From G965237725 sp965237725 (GTDB lineage: Bacteria; Pseudomonadota; Gammaproteobacteria; Arenicellales; Poriferihabitantaceae), in the NCBI GenBank assembly GCA_965237725.1, contig OZ250151.1, forward strand, positions 4,278,001 through 4,342,000: a stretch of DNA of 64,000 bases, in the 5' to 3' direction. The notes beneath the pieces are model-generated. The model saw only the letters and a program-made list of their open reading frames with translations, was not told the DNA's origin and ran no database searches. Below, piece by piece: positions 40,913 through 50,383 of the stretch. The translations under genes were made by a program, and so were the position numbers. Every line of letters starts with the position of its first letter. The first letter of the stretch is position 1.

Positions 40913-41404
40913 TCATCTGTCGAGATAGTCGTGTAGCGCATCCACGCTAGTTGGGTCACCCATCAGTTCCTTTTCGGCAAACATAATGGCTGCCACTTCA
41001 TGATCGGTCAGAATATTTAAAGCTGGCAAATCTTCTATCGGGGCCATGTTCTCCAACGCAGCAAAATCATCAAGATATCCCTGGTATCGATCTGCTATGT
41101 ATGCCATAAATGCCTGCCAGGTGATTGATTCGTGTCTCTCAACATACCTTTCCCCTTCAATCCTCAACTTCGATTCATCTCTGGAAACCAATCCATATTT
41201 GTGTAACAAAGGAAGAACTGACTGGGCTGCATGGCGCTCAACTCTGGCCAGTAATTTTAATTTTTCCTTCTCTTCGAAATGACTAACCAGAGCATAGAAA
41301 TAGGCCTCCCCAGACACTTCTTCTTCGTAATACTGCAATAATGTCTCTAAGTATTTTTTAGAAGCTTTCAATTTATCCGCTTTCCTCGAAAAAAACGCGG
41401 TCAT
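40913..41404 (-). CDS. Ferritin-like domain protein of the amine dehydrogenase operon
   Basis: The ATG at 41404 gives 163 residues and overlaps the upstream flavoprotein gene by 32 bp; the track of a longer frame from 41482 is less likely. A four-helix-bundle pattern is visible: YYEEEVSGEAYFYALVSHF, LARVERHAAQSVLPLLHKYG with E-x-x-H, and LTDHEVAAIMFAEKELMGD, which supply Glu/His ligands for a di-iron site. Members of this superfamily are peroxidases, oxygenases or unknown. Overlap with the TMADH-like gene implies a linked function. Confidence 0.65.
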   Translation of the reverse strand: MTAFFSRKADKLKASKKYLETLLQYYEEEVSGEAYFYALVSHFEEKEKLKLLARVERHAAQSVLPLLHKYGLVSRDESKLRIEGERYVERHESITWQAFMAYIADRYQGYLDDFAALENMAPIEDLPALNILTDHEVAAIMFAEKELMGDPTSVDALHDYLDR

Positions 41405-43439
41405 ATTTAATTCGAGTATCAGGGTTGATCTTGGTATCCAGCTCTCTCGCAAAACGGTGACCGGAAAAAACTGCAGCTGCAATTATCGCCGGCGCTTCAC
41501 AATCTCCAATTCTGCTGACTGACTTAGGCCCTGTTTCAGAACCATCCTCAACAGAGTCAATTAATTGATAAAAAAGTGAATCGTTGGGATTACGTGACGT
41601 TACTGTTACAACAGAATCTGCCTCCAGAATTTGTTCATTTTCACTGTAGGTACAATTGATAATTGCGCGATTACCATCATAAGCAGACAGGGTATGGGCT
41701 GTGATTATTTTTACGTCAAGGTCAATCAGCTTTTTTTGTACTCGGGCCTGCTCAGATGTCATATCGCCCCAACCCGATACCATGGTTTTCGGAGTTACAA
41801 AAATGACTTCAATATCCATTGATCGCAATTTTTCGGTAATTACATTTGCCATATAATAATGTTCATCGTCATAAACAATAGTTCGCCCACTAGGGAAACG
41901 CCCCGCCATAATATCATCCGGCGTAAAAATCCTTTCCGATGGACCGTATTCGGAAATTGGACGGCTGGACGACAATCCTGCTCCATCTGCTCGCCAGGTT
42001 GCACCCGTTGCGATGACAATATGATCCGCGTCTGTGGCAAGAACGTCATCTTTCGTCATATTACTTTCCAAAAATAAATCGACATTGGTCATCGACTGAA
42101 TTTGTTGAACGCGATAATCCCGGACTCTAGCCCATTCACTTAAGCCAGGTAGAGCAGATTCAAGGGTTACCCGACCGCCAAATTGCCGACTGGACTCCGC
42201 AAGCATGACGTCATAGCCTCGCATACCCAAGGCACGGGTCGCCTCGAGCCCTGCTGGCCCTGACCCTACAACCAAAACAGAAGAGTCAGAACCTTTGCTA
42301 GGGATGTTTTCCGGATGCCATCCCCTTCTCCATTCTTCGCTTATAGTGGGATTCTGGGTACAGCGAATCGGAGTTCCTTTGGAATCTCCGGTATAACAAA
42401 TATTACAGCCTATACATTCACGAATCTCTTCCATTCGCCCCTCTTCAATTTTCTTAGGCAAAAAAGGATCTGCAATTGATGGTCGCGCTGCGCCGATAAA
42501 ATCAACAATTCCGCGTTTAACCTGAGAGACCATGGTGTCAGGTGAAGTGAAACGGCCAACACTGACAACTGGTTTAGTCGTAACTGATTTAACATAGGAT
42601 ATATGTTCTTCTAGGGAACCTTCCTTGATGAAACGAGATACGCCCATTTCCTGACTATAGTCACTAATATTGATATCCCACAGGTCCGGGAGCTCTGCTA
42701 GCATTTCCAGAATCTCCCGCTGCTCACCTATGACCGGCTCATTGTCATACCCGTTCCATACATCAGCGGAAAAGCGCACCGCTACCGCACATTTGTCACC
42801 GACGGCGTCTTTGGTTTCTTCAATTAACTCCCGTACAAGGCGCACCCTGTTTTCAAGGGATCCACCATATTCATCGGATCGGGTATTGGTTTCCGCAGAT
42901 AAAAAGTGGGATAACAGATAACCATGGGTAGCATAGACATAGACCACATCAAATTCTGCTTCCTTAGCTCGAAGCGCCGCATTCTTATGCCATTGCCTGA
43001 GGTCACGTATGTCTGACTTATCCATGGCTCGAGTCTGGTATGGAACACCGACTGCATTCGGCCTGGAAGTGACATCCATTGCCACTTCATTGGTAAACAG
43101 GTTAGCTGATCGGGAACCACCAATCCAAAGTTCTACGCCCGCCAGAGATCCATGGGCATGGACTTTTTCCGTCATTAGTGCATGAGACTTTACATCACCC
43201 TGATCCCATAACGAGGCATAAGGGTGGGGCAAATCATCTGAGCATGGATGGATAGAACAGTATTCGGTACATACCACACCCCATCCGCCTTCGGCCTTTA
43301 CGCCGCGCAATTCCGCAACCATGCGCGGTCTGAGCCATCCCAAACCGGTACAGTGAGGGACCTGGTAAAATCGATTTTTCGCCGTCACCGGTCCGATCTT
43401 TACCGGCTCAAATAGAATATCGTATCGGGGGTCACGCAT
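41373..43439 (-). CDS. Trimethylamine/dimethylamine dehydrogenase-family flavoprotein, paralogue 1
   Basis: A 688-residue iron-sulfur flavoprotein of the TMADH/DMDH family. The N-terminal TIM barrel has RFYQVPHC with Cys30 in the position where TMADH carries covalent 6-S-cysteinyl FMN. The [4Fe-4S] ligands are C-x2-C-x2-C-x11-C (CIGCNIC followed by PIRC). A C-terminal FAD/NAD-like domain has VLVVGSGPAGLEA. Such enzymes oxidatively N-demethylate methylamines or dimethylglycine and related compounds. It is in one cluster with a close paralogue and an MBL-fold gene. Substrate not determined by sequence. Confidence 0.9.
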   Translation of the reverse strand: MRDPRYDILFEPVKIGPVTAKNRFYQVPHCTGLGWLRPRMVAELRGVKAEGGWGVVCTEYCSIHPCSDDLPHPYASLWDQGDVKSHALMTEKVHAHGSLAGVELWIGGSRSANLFTNEVAMDVTSRPNAVGVPYQTRAMDKSDIRDLRQWHKNAALRAKEAEFDVVYVYATHGYLLSHFLSAETNTRSDEYGGSLENRVRLVRELIEETKDAVGDKCAVAVRFSADVWNGYDNEPVIGEQREILEMLAELPDLWDINISDYSQEMGVSRFIKEGSLEEHISYVKSVTTKPVVSVGRFTSPDTMVSQVKRGIVDFIGAARPSIADPFLPKKIEEGRMEEIRECIGCNICYTGDSKGTPIRCTQNPTISEEWRRGWHPENIPSKGSDSSVLVVGSGPAGLEATRALGMRGYDVMLAESSRQFGGRVTLESALPGLSEWARVRDYRVQQIQSMTNVDLFLESNMTKDDVLATDADHIVIATGATWRADGAGLSSSRPISEYGPSERIFTPDDIMAGRFPSGRTIVYDDEHYYMANVITEKLRSMDIEVIFVTPKTMVSGWGDMTSEQARVQKKLIDLDVKIITAHTLSAYDGNRAIINCTYSENEQILEADSVVTVTSRNPNDSLFYQLIDSVEDGSETGPKSVSRIGDCEAPAIIAAAVFSGHRFARELDTKINPDTRIKYDRVFFEESG

Positions 43440-43465
43440 GAAAAATCTTCATTGTTTAAATATTT

Positions 43466-44236
43466 TTATCTGTTCAAATCAGCAATCTGCTGGTCAATCA
43501 ATGACACCATGCGACTTCGATTAAAGCTACCATAGTGTCCACCGTGAACTACCGATACGGGTAGATCAAGAAATCTGCGGAGACTTTGAATATATAGATC
43601 AGGCTTGCTAGGTGGCCAGGCCAGGCCATGTTCTCCATCGTATAACATATCACTGGTAAACAAACACCCGGTTGCCGATTCCCATAACGATATGCCACCA
43701 TCCCCTCGGCCTGGTGTGTGCAGAACTTCAATGAGCCGACCGCCGAGATCAATTATTTCACCATCGTTGATTAGTTGAGTCGGTTCAGCACTAATCATGT
43801 TGTATTCGGTGGTGGAATACCCCGCATACGGTAAGGCAAGTAATCTGTCATCGTCGAGATAATCTGATACGGAATTGGCCTGTTTAGAAGGATCTAACAA
43901 GCCTGCAGCATCTATAGGATGACAGAGACGGTTTTTGAATCCCGACCAGCCACCACAATGATCATAGGAATCATTTAGCGCAACGGCATATATCGGATTA
44001 TTGCAAATTGATTCGACCACAGGCGCCAAAGGGACTATGCCGCTACAGGTATCAACCAGTAAATCAATTTCATTTCCTCTGATTAGCCAGCTATCACCAA
44101 CGGAGTAGTTGTCAACAAATACCTCTCTGATCCAGACAATATTATTTTCTACAGGTTGTATCCCGTACCAAAAATCTGAAACAGCTTTCTCAGATTGCTG
44201 TGTTGCTGATGATTTAACGTTACTCCTGGATTCCAT
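43466..44236 (-). CDS. MBL-fold protein with altered metal-binding motif
   Basis: A 256-residue metallo-beta-lactamase-fold protein between the two TMADH-like genes. The usual HxHxDH motif is replaced by NDSYDHCGG: the first two His are Asn and Ser, while Asp and the last His remain. The second site HTPG is followed by RGDGG instead of H. The later DMLYDG aspartate and VVHGGHYGSF histidine persist. So one of the two zinc sites may be lost, and the protein could bind a single metal or be non-hydrolytic. Likely co-transcribed with both neighbours. Confidence 0.72.
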   Translation of the reverse strand: MESRSNVKSSATQQSEKAVSDFWYGIQPVENNIVWIREVFVDNYSVGDSWLIRGNEIDLLVDTCSGIVPLAPVVESICNNPIYAVALNDSYDHCGGWSGFKNRLCHPIDAAGLLDPSKQANSVSDYLDDDRLLALPYAGYSTTEYNMISAEPTQLINDGEIIDLGGRLIEVLHTPGRGDGGISLWESATGCLFTSDMLYDGEHGLAWPPSKPDLYIQSLRRFLDLPVSVVHGGHYGSFNRSRMVSLIDQQIADLNR

Positions 44237-44269
44237 TAAAAATTTTCTACTAATTCCGACTTGCTCTCG

Positions 44270-46333
44270 TTACCCAAATAAAATATTTTCGCGCTTAAAC
44301 GGCATGTCAGGGTTTTCTGGAGGCATATCCATTTCTCTGGCAATTCGATGGCCCTCGTATACTGCGGTTGCAATAGTTGAAGGATTCAGACAATCTCCAA
44401 TCGATGTAACGGATGATATCCCGGCTGCAGTCAGATCAATTTTTTCACTGCTTAAAGCCATCATAAGTTCGTTATTGGGTTGACGGGAGGTAACCAAAAC
44501 TACACTTGATCCTTTGACGGACTGTGCTTTATCGGTATAGATACAACTAACCTGAATTTCTGAATCCTCAATTCTGGTTATATTGTGGGACGTAATCACA
44601 TCTATTCCCATTTCCAGAATCTGAGTCTGAATGCGATGTTGCTCCAACGTATTGTGTGTCCATGGAGATATTTCCGGCTCCGAGGTAATCAATGTCACTG
44701 AGTGACCGTCAGACTTTAATTTTTCGGCGATAAGCGCGCCCATGTAAAAATTATCGTCATCGAATACGATTACAGGACCGGTAAGATTCTTATTATTAAA
44801 AATATCATCTGGACAGTAGACATGATCCTTGTCGGAACCCGGAATGGGTTTCCAGTTTGTTACCCCGACACCATCACATCGCCATCGTGCACCTGTTGCA
44901 AGTATTACCCGCTTAAAACCGAAAGATAGAACTTCTTCAGTTTTTAAATTGCTTTCCAGATATACATCAACATTAGTCATCTGCTGTATTCTGCCAATGC
45001 GCCAGTCCTTTACTCGACCCCAGGCATTGAGCCCGGGTAATTTGCTTTCTGACAGAACCCGTCCACCAAGTTCATTTTTTGCTTCCGCCAAAGTAACCGT
45101 GTAACCCCGTTGACCAAGTGCTCGAGCCGCTTCCAAACCCGCCGGGCCACCTCCAACAACTAACACTGAGTCTTCAGACGTGCTGGCCGGTATGTTCTCA
45201 GCATGCCATCCTCTACGCCATTCTTCGCCTATGCTGGGATTCTGTGTGCAGCGCATGGGTGTGAAGGTGAGCTGCCCGGATACACAAATGTTACATCCAA
45301 TACATTCACGAATTTCGTCAATCCTGCCTTCCTCAATTTTTTTGGGCAAGAACGGATCTGCAATTGAAGGGCGTGCCGCGCCTATGAAATCAAGAACCCC
45401 TCTTCGAATTTGACTGACCATGGTATCTGGTGATGTAAATCGCCCAACACCAACCACTGGTTTTGTCGTCACTTGCTTCACGAAAGAAATATAAGACTCC
45501 TGAAAACCCTCTTCGCTGAAACGAGATGTTGCGGAATCGTTTTCCCATTCACTAATATTCACATCCCACAGATCAGGAATTTCTGCAAGCATTTCGATAA
45601 TCTCCCTGCCCTCACCCTGACAAGTGATCCCATTCTCCCCCAGTAGCTCGTCTACCGCAATTCTTACGGCAACAGCACATCGATCACCAACCGCGTCCTT
45701 GGTTTCTTCAAGTACTTCCCGAAAAAGTCGAACCCGATTCTCCAATGAACCACCATATTCATCGCTACGATGATTTCTTCGCTTGGACAAGAAATGCATA
45801 AGCAAAGTAGAGTCATGTCCAGCATAGACATAAACAATATCTGCATCCGCCCGTTTCGCCCGTAAAGCAGCGTCGCGATGCCAGCGGCGAAACGTTTTTA
45901 TATCCTTTAAGGTCATGCCTCTTCCCTGGCTGGGAATACTATCGACGCCCACCTGGTCTGATGGCGCGAGAGCAGGCAATCGTGTATAAAAGTTTTGCGC
46001 TCCAACCCCATTGTGAGCCAGTTGAACACCGGCTAGAGCATCGTATTTGTGAACAGCGTCGACCATTAATTCGAGGCACTTTACGTCATAGTCATCCCAT
46101 AAACGTGCCTGGGGTTCAGGGGAATAATCCGATGTAGGATGAATCATGCACTCTTCAGTGCAAATTACAGCCCAGCCTCCTTGGGCTTTGGCTTCACGCA
46201 TTCCGGCATGGGTCTGCGGCAAGTTGAATCCCATTCCGCTGCAATGAGGAACCTGATAAAAACGGTTTTTTGCAGTAACCGGACCTATTTGTACCGGTTC
46301 AAAGAGAATGTCGTATCGCGAATCTCGAGTCAT
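44270..46333 (-). CDS. Trimethylamine/dimethylamine dehydrogenase-family flavoprotein, paralogue 2
   Basis: A 687-residue paralogue of the 41373-43439 product, with the same domain plan: TIM barrel with RFYQVPHC (Cys31 for covalent FMN), cluster ligands CIGCNIC then an 11-residue gap to Cys (PMRC), and a nucleotide domain with VLVVGGGPAGLEAA. Sequence diverges most in the substrate-bowl loops, so the two may form a heteromer or use different substrates. It is first in the flavoprotein operon, 188 bp from the binding-protein gene upstream. Confidence 0.9.
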   Translation of the reverse strand: MTRDSRYDILFEPVQIGPVTAKNRFYQVPHCSGMGFNLPQTHAGMREAKAQGGWAVICTEECMIHPTSDYSPEPQARLWDDYDVKCLELMVDAVHKYDALAGVQLAHNGVGAQNFYTRLPALAPSDQVGVDSIPSQGRGMTLKDIKTFRRWHRDAALRAKRADADIVYVYAGHDSTLLMHFLSKRRNHRSDEYGGSLENRVRLFREVLEETKDAVGDRCAVAVRIAVDELLGENGITCQGEGREIIEMLAEIPDLWDVNISEWENDSATSRFSEEGFQESYISFVKQVTTKPVVGVGRFTSPDTMVSQIRRGVLDFIGAARPSIADPFLPKKIEEGRIDEIRECIGCNICVSGQLTFTPMRCTQNPSIGEEWRRGWHAENIPASTSEDSVLVVGGGPAGLEAARALGQRGYTVTLAEAKNELGGRVLSESKLPGLNAWGRVKDWRIGRIQQMTNVDVYLESNLKTEEVLSFGFKRVILATGARWRCDGVGVTNWKPIPGSDKDHVYCPDDIFNNKNLTGPVIVFDDDNFYMGALIAEKLKSDGHSVTLITSEPEISPWTHNTLEQHRIQTQILEMGIDVITSHNITRIEDSEIQVSCIYTDKAQSVKGSSVVLVTSRQPNNELMMALSSEKIDLTAAGISSVTSIGDCLNPSTIATAVYEGHRIAREMDMPPENPDMPFKRENILFG

Positions 46334-46450
46334 TGTATATATTCCATTAAAATTACGAGTTTACTTACATAAATCTAAAAACCACAATTTCTCAATTACA
46401 TTACCGCGCAGGTAATGAATTTACCTGGCCTGTTTACGATACCTAAAACA

Positions 46451-46500
46451 CCAAAGCGGAATCGCGACATACTTCACATTTGTGCCGCGACCCGCCTTGG
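46451..46500 (-). terminator. Probable terminator after the binding-protein gene
   Basis: On the minus strand CCAAGGCGG and CCGCTTTGG pair at 8 of 9 positions, with an inner pairing of TCGCG and CGCGA, and TGTTTT follows. It lies 21 bp after the solute-binding protein stop and should limit its read-through into the flavoprotein operon. Confidence 0.55.
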
Positions 46501-46521
46501 TTCCCGTGGAGAATTACCCGA

Positions 46522-47661
46522 TCAAAATCCCGCTTTAATTTCCTCGTACATCGTGTTTGACGCTGTTTCAAACTCTTGGCCCTGGGGAACCATAAATTTA
46601 CCGGATCCCAGTACTGCCTGAACATCCAGGCTCAAACCGTTCGCCTGGAGCTCTTCTTCAGTGAAAGAATTTAGCGCCTTGCCGTTGGAATGACCATAGC
46701 CGTCTTCACTTATGGTGTATCTACCCCGGTCATAGCTCAGCAATGAGTCGATGATATCGTGGGCCTTGTCTGGATGTGGTGCATCTTTGTGCATCATCAT
46801 GCCGCATACCCAGGTTAAAGCACCTTCTTTGGGTTTGGCAAACGCAACCGGTACCCCTTCCTTCTTAAGACCCACAGCAGAGCCGTTCCAGGTCATTGCA
46901 GCAACCAGTTCACCCGAGGCCAGGGCCTGGTCCAGGGTGGTGGTGTCATCAGTATAAGTCCGAATTAAAGGTCGCTGTTCTCGCAACAAGGCTGCAACCT
47001 TGTCCAGGTTCTCTTGAGTATTTATCTCGTTAAAATCGACACCAGCATAAATCGCAGCACACCACCATGCATCACCAGCCGAACCGAGTTGCCCAATTTT
47101 CCCTTTGTAACGCTCATCCCACAGAATACCCCAGGACTCTTCCTCGCCTTGCCAGTCAACCAGATCGGTCCGATAAGTAATTGAAGTTTGGCCCCAGTCG
47201 AATGGCGCAAAATAGGGACTGCCGTCAACAATATTTCCAGGCAAATCAACAAGCTCGGGAATAACATCTCCCCAGTTGGAAAGCTTGGAGGTGTCGAGCG
47301 GCTGGAATAACCCGCTTTCAATCCATCGCGGAATTTCGACATTGCATGGGTGCGCGACGTCTACCACAAATCCCGCACGCATCTTGGTAAAACCTTCTTC
47401 TGATCCCCCGAAGGTCGCAAAATTAGGCGACTCGCCATGTTTTTCCGTGTATTCGGGAAACAACTCAGGAATGTCCCATCCGCCCCAGGTAAAATAAGTT
47501 GCCTGGTCCGCTGGAGCAGCCTGTGAATTTTGGGAGAGTAATGGCGAAGCAACCATACTGATGCCCGCAGCTCCCAGATATTGATTAAAACGGCGTCTGG
47601 ATAACGTTCCCGACTCGATTTGATCAATTAATTCATCATGTGAAATTTCTTTGTCTTTCAT
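46522..47661 (-). CDS. Tat-exported solute-binding protein of a polyamine/quaternary amine ABC system
   Basis: A 379-residue PotD-type binding protein. The twin-arginine signal is SRRRFNQYLGAAGISMVA after a polar N-region (residues 20-38). The mature part is PotD/AfuA-like (YFTWGGWDIPELFPEYTEKHG) and rich in tryptophan and tyrosine that line the amine cage. It is encoded divergently from a TetR gene, downstream of the 30-bp operator, and the rest of the transporter is in the plus-strand operon. The substrate is probably a methylated amine or polyamine by context. Confidence 0.85.
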   Translation of the reverse strand: MKDKEISHDELIDQIESGTLSRRRFNQYLGAAGISMVASPLLSQNSQAAPADQATYFTWGGWDIPELFPEYTEKHGESPNFATFGGSEEGFTKMRAGFVVDVAHPCNVEIPRWIESGLFQPLDTSKLSNWGDVIPELVDLPGNIVDGSPYFAPFDWGQTSITYRTDLVDWQGEEESWGILWDERYKGKIGQLGSAGDAWWCAAIYAGVDFNEINTQENLDKVAALLREQRPLIRTYTDDTTTLDQALASGELVAAMTWNGSAVGLKKEGVPVAFAKPKEGALTWVCGMMMHKDAPHPDKAHDIIDSLLSYDRGRYTISEDGYGHSNGKALNSFTEEELQANGLSLDVQAVLGSGKFMVPQGQEFETASNTMYEEIKAGF

Positions 47662-47779
47662 ATTAATCCTCTCTATTCATTTTAATAAAGGTCCACCGCA
47701 TACGTTTATGTCTGTGGCGATGCGAAAGATGTTTACTGGTACGAACTACGGTGCCATTGACATCTGTAACATGATAGAG

Positions 47780-47809
47780 ATACTATCTGACTAGTCAGTC
47801 AGTTACAAG
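47780..47809 (-). promoter_or_regulatory. Promoter with palindromic operator upstream of the binding protein
   Basis: On the minus strand -35 TTGTAA (47803-47808) and -10 TAGTAT (47780-47785) are 17 bp apart and the perfect palindrome CTGACTAGTCAG (47787-47798) sits between them. The whole 30 bp recurs without change at 54753-54782. The position inside a promoter spacer suits a repressor, and the TetR gene 114 bp away is the obvious candidate. Confidence 0.82.
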
Positions 47810-47911
47810 TGTCAATTAAAACTAACCTAGCCAATATATCGATTTTGCCAATTTAATTGTTTATCAGATAATCCTTTTTCCTGTAATAACGACTAAAAAC
47901 TTTTTGAAAAA

Positions 47912-48550
47912 ATGCAACAAAAACAACAATTAAATGACAAACGACGTGCCAAGGGAGACGAAACCCGGCAGCGGATTCTTAACTCAACAATATCAACAAT
48001 TGCGACATTAGGACTTAGTAAATTAACTTTAGACCGTGTTGCTGAACATGCTGGAGTATCCAGAACACTTGTTGTATTTCACTTTAAATCAAAACATATG
48101 TTGATGAAGGAGGGATTAGATTACTTAGGTAAAATGTATAGTGAAGGATGGACTTCCGTTAGTTCAGATAATGATGGATCAACACTAGATAAAATATTAC
48201 GACTGATAGATTACGACTTTCGTTTTCCGTATGAAAACCCAGAATATCTATCAGCATGGGCCGCATTCTGGGGAGAAGCCAGAGGAAATGCGTTGTATCG
48301 TGAACAGGCAGCACCAAGAGATAGACGATATGCAAATGAGGTAAAGGAACTCCTGGCCCAGTTTATTAAAGAGGAAGGCTACGAGATAAAAGAGTTGGAT
48401 TCAATTATTTTCGGATTAAATGCAATGCAATTCGGGTATTGGGTCGAATCCCACCTTGACCCAAAACCAGACGACTACAAAACGGGTCTGACTACGGTGC
48501 GATTGTTTCTTTCAAAGATTTTTCCTAACCATTCCGTATTAGCAAAATAA
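47912..48550 (+). CDS. TetR-family (BetI-like) transcriptional regulator
   Basis: A 212-residue TetR regulator. The HTH lies at about 30-55 (LDRVAEHAGVSRTLVVFHFKSK). The C-terminal domain has BetI-like text (SAWAAFWGEARGNALYREQAAPRDRRYANEV), and BetI senses choline. It is divergent from the binding protein and 51 bp upstream of the permease operon. It probably represses both by binding the CTGACTAGTCAG operator. The inducing ligand is not known but a methylated amine would fit. Confidence 0.87.
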   Translation: MQQKQQLNDKRRAKGDETRQRILNSTISTIATLGLSKLTLDRVAEHAGVSRTLVVFHFKSKHMLMKEGLDYLGKMYSEGWTSVSSDNDGSTLDKILRLIDYDFRFPYENPEYLSAWAAFWGEARGNALYREQAAPRDRRYANEVKELLAQFIKEEGYEIKELDSIIFGLNAMQFGYWVESHLDPKPDDYKTGLTTVRLFLSKIFPNHSVLAK

Positions 48551-48601
48551 CCAGATCTAATCCCGTATAATGTATAAATTGATTCCATCGATAAATCTAA
48601 A

Positions 48602-49543
48602 ATGACGGAAAAGACAATTCTCGCAGGTGACATCATAAGAACCGAGTCACGGAAATTAAACTGGCGATCTCGTGCCCGTGCCTTATACCTGCGCAGCGAA
48701 CCAATCAGGGCGTATTCCCTGCTATCCCCAACGTTGCTTGTGATGCTTCTCACCATGTGTATTCCGTTCTCAATCATGGTGATGATGAGTTTCTGGGTCC
48801 AGCATGGTTTCGAATTTGATACCGCCCTGACCCTCGCCAACTACGAGAAAATCATTGACAGGCCGGTGTTCGGGAAATTGCTGGCTCGATCGCTATGGAT
48901 TTCCGGTTTTTGCACAATAGCTACCGTGCTGCTCTCTTATCCGATGGCGTACTACGTGGCTTTTCACGTACACAAGCGAAAGTTAGTCTGGATTATCCTG
49001 ATGACACTGCCTTTCTGGACCAGCTACCTGCTGCGAATATTCACCTGGAAAGTTATACTCGGATATAAGGGGGCGATAAATTCCGGTTTCATGGCTTTGG
49101 GTTTGATAGATGCCCCTCTCGAGTTCCTGCTGTACAGTCCCAGTGCCGTTGTCATTACCTTGACCCACGCCTGGGCGGCGTTTGCCATTCTGCCGATATA
49201 CGTCTCTCTTGAGAAGATTGACAAATCATTGCTGGAGGCATCGGCAGACCTTGGTGATGGACCTGTTGCGCGATTCCTGCGGGTTACTCTGCCGCTATCG
49301 CTGCCGGGTGTTATGGCGGCGACAATCCTTATATTTATCCCCACGGTCGGCGACTATGTTACACCCATTCTGGTTGGTGGCCCAGACGGGCTGATGATTG
49401 GGAATATGATCCAGATTCACTTCGGAAATGTAAATAACTGGCCAATGGGTGCTGCCCTGGCTATTTCCATGATGTTGGTGGTGGCGTTTATAGCAGCTGC
49501 TTTCGTTTTGTTGGCCAGAAGAGCAACAAGGCAAATCGCATGA
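48602..49543 (+). CDS. ABC transporter permease (PotB-like)
   Basis: A 313-residue permease with six hydrophobic helices. The cytoplasmic EAA loop EASADLGDGPVARFLRVTLPLSLPGV is the contact site for the ATPase. Start ATG at 48602; a likely -10 TATAAT occurs at 48566-48571. It is followed by the second permease with a 4-bp overlap. Together with the binding protein at 46522 this forms a PotABCD-type importer. Confidence 0.88.
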   Translation: MTEKTILAGDIIRTESRKLNWRSRARALYLRSEPIRAYSLLSPTLLVMLLTMCIPFSIMVMMSFWVQHGFEFDTALTLANYEKIIDRPVFGKLLARSLWISGFCTIATVLLSYPMAYYVAFHVHKRKLVWIILMTLPFWTSYLLRIFTWKVILGYKGAINSGFMALGLIDAPLEFLLYSPSAVVITLTHAWAAFAILPIYVSLEKIDKSLLEASADLGDGPVARFLRVTLPLSLPGVMAATILIFIPTVGDYVTPILVGGPDGLMIGNMIQIHFGNVNNWPMGAALAISMMLVVAFIAAAFVLLARRATRQIA

Positions 49544-50361
49544 AAAAGGAAGTCCCCTACATTGAGCGCCCCAATCGGCCTCTGCATATATATGCCCTGT
49601 GTTTTCTCGCCTTCCTGTACATCCCGGTCATGTTCCTGCCACTGTTTTCATTCAATGATTCGATCTACATTTCGTTTCCTATCAAGGGCTGGACGTTGCA
49701 ATGGTACCGAGACATGTTCAGCAATGACGCGATGTTTCAAGCTTTGTTGAACAGCCTCAAGGTAGGGTCCGCCACCTCGTTCTTTTCAACCATTCTCGGT
49801 GTGCTCGGGGCAAAAGCGGTCACCCGCTATCGTATGCCCGGCAAGGCACCGGTGATTTTCGTGATAATGATTCCCCTTGTTATTCCAGGGATCATCATTG
49901 GGGTTGCAATCCTGATCCTGTTAAACCGCATCGGCGTCCCACTGTCGCTATATACCGTAGCTGCGGGTCACACCCTTATTTGCGTCCCATTTGCCATGGC
50001 GACCCTCATTCCGCGATTCGAGGGTTTCGACAAATCAATGGAAGAAGCATCAGCTGATCTCGGGGAAAACGCCTGGTGGACATTCTGGCGGGTGACTATG
50101 CCCATGGTATTTCCAGGCGTGTTGGCAAGCCTGCTACTCTGTTTTACGGTTTCATTCGACGAGTTTATTCTGGCGTTTTTCCTGGCTGGAACTGAACCTA
50201 CATTACCCATCTATATGTATGGTCAGCTGCGATTTCCGCAACGAATGCCCAGCGTCCTCGCGCTGGGAGCGTGTATCCTTGCGGTTTCGTTTGTAGTGGT
50301 CTTTTTCTCCCAGATGCTAGCGCGCCACGATAAAACTGCCCTCATAAAAGATAACAACTAA
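49540..50361 (+). CDS. ABC transporter permease (PotC-like)
   Basis: A 273-residue permease of the same family. The EAA loop reads EEASADLGENAWWTFWRVTMPMVFPGV. It overlaps the first permease by 4 bp (ATGA). Six membrane helices are visible. Part of the same importer as the preceding gene. Confidence 0.88.
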   Translation: MKKEVPYIERPNRPLHIYALCFLAFLYIPVMFLPLFSFNDSIYISFPIKGWTLQWYRDMFSNDAMFQALLNSLKVGSATSFFSTILGVLGAKAVTRYRMPGKAPVIFVIMIPLVIPGIIIGVAILILLNRIGVPLSLYTVAAGHTLICVPFAMATLIPRFEGFDKSMEEASADLGENAWWTFWRVTMPMVFPGVLASLLLCFTVSFDEFILAFFLAGTEPTLPIYMYGQLRFPQRMPSVLALGACILAVSFVVVFFSQMLARHDKTALIKDNN

Positions 50362-50383
50362 ATCTACGAGAACAATCGGAACC

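Noticed and set aside
48562..48578. CGTATAATGTATA resembles the XerC side and centre of dif
   Set aside because: There is no XerD-like arm, it lies in a short gap before a permease gene, and TATAAT there fits a promoter -10 box better.
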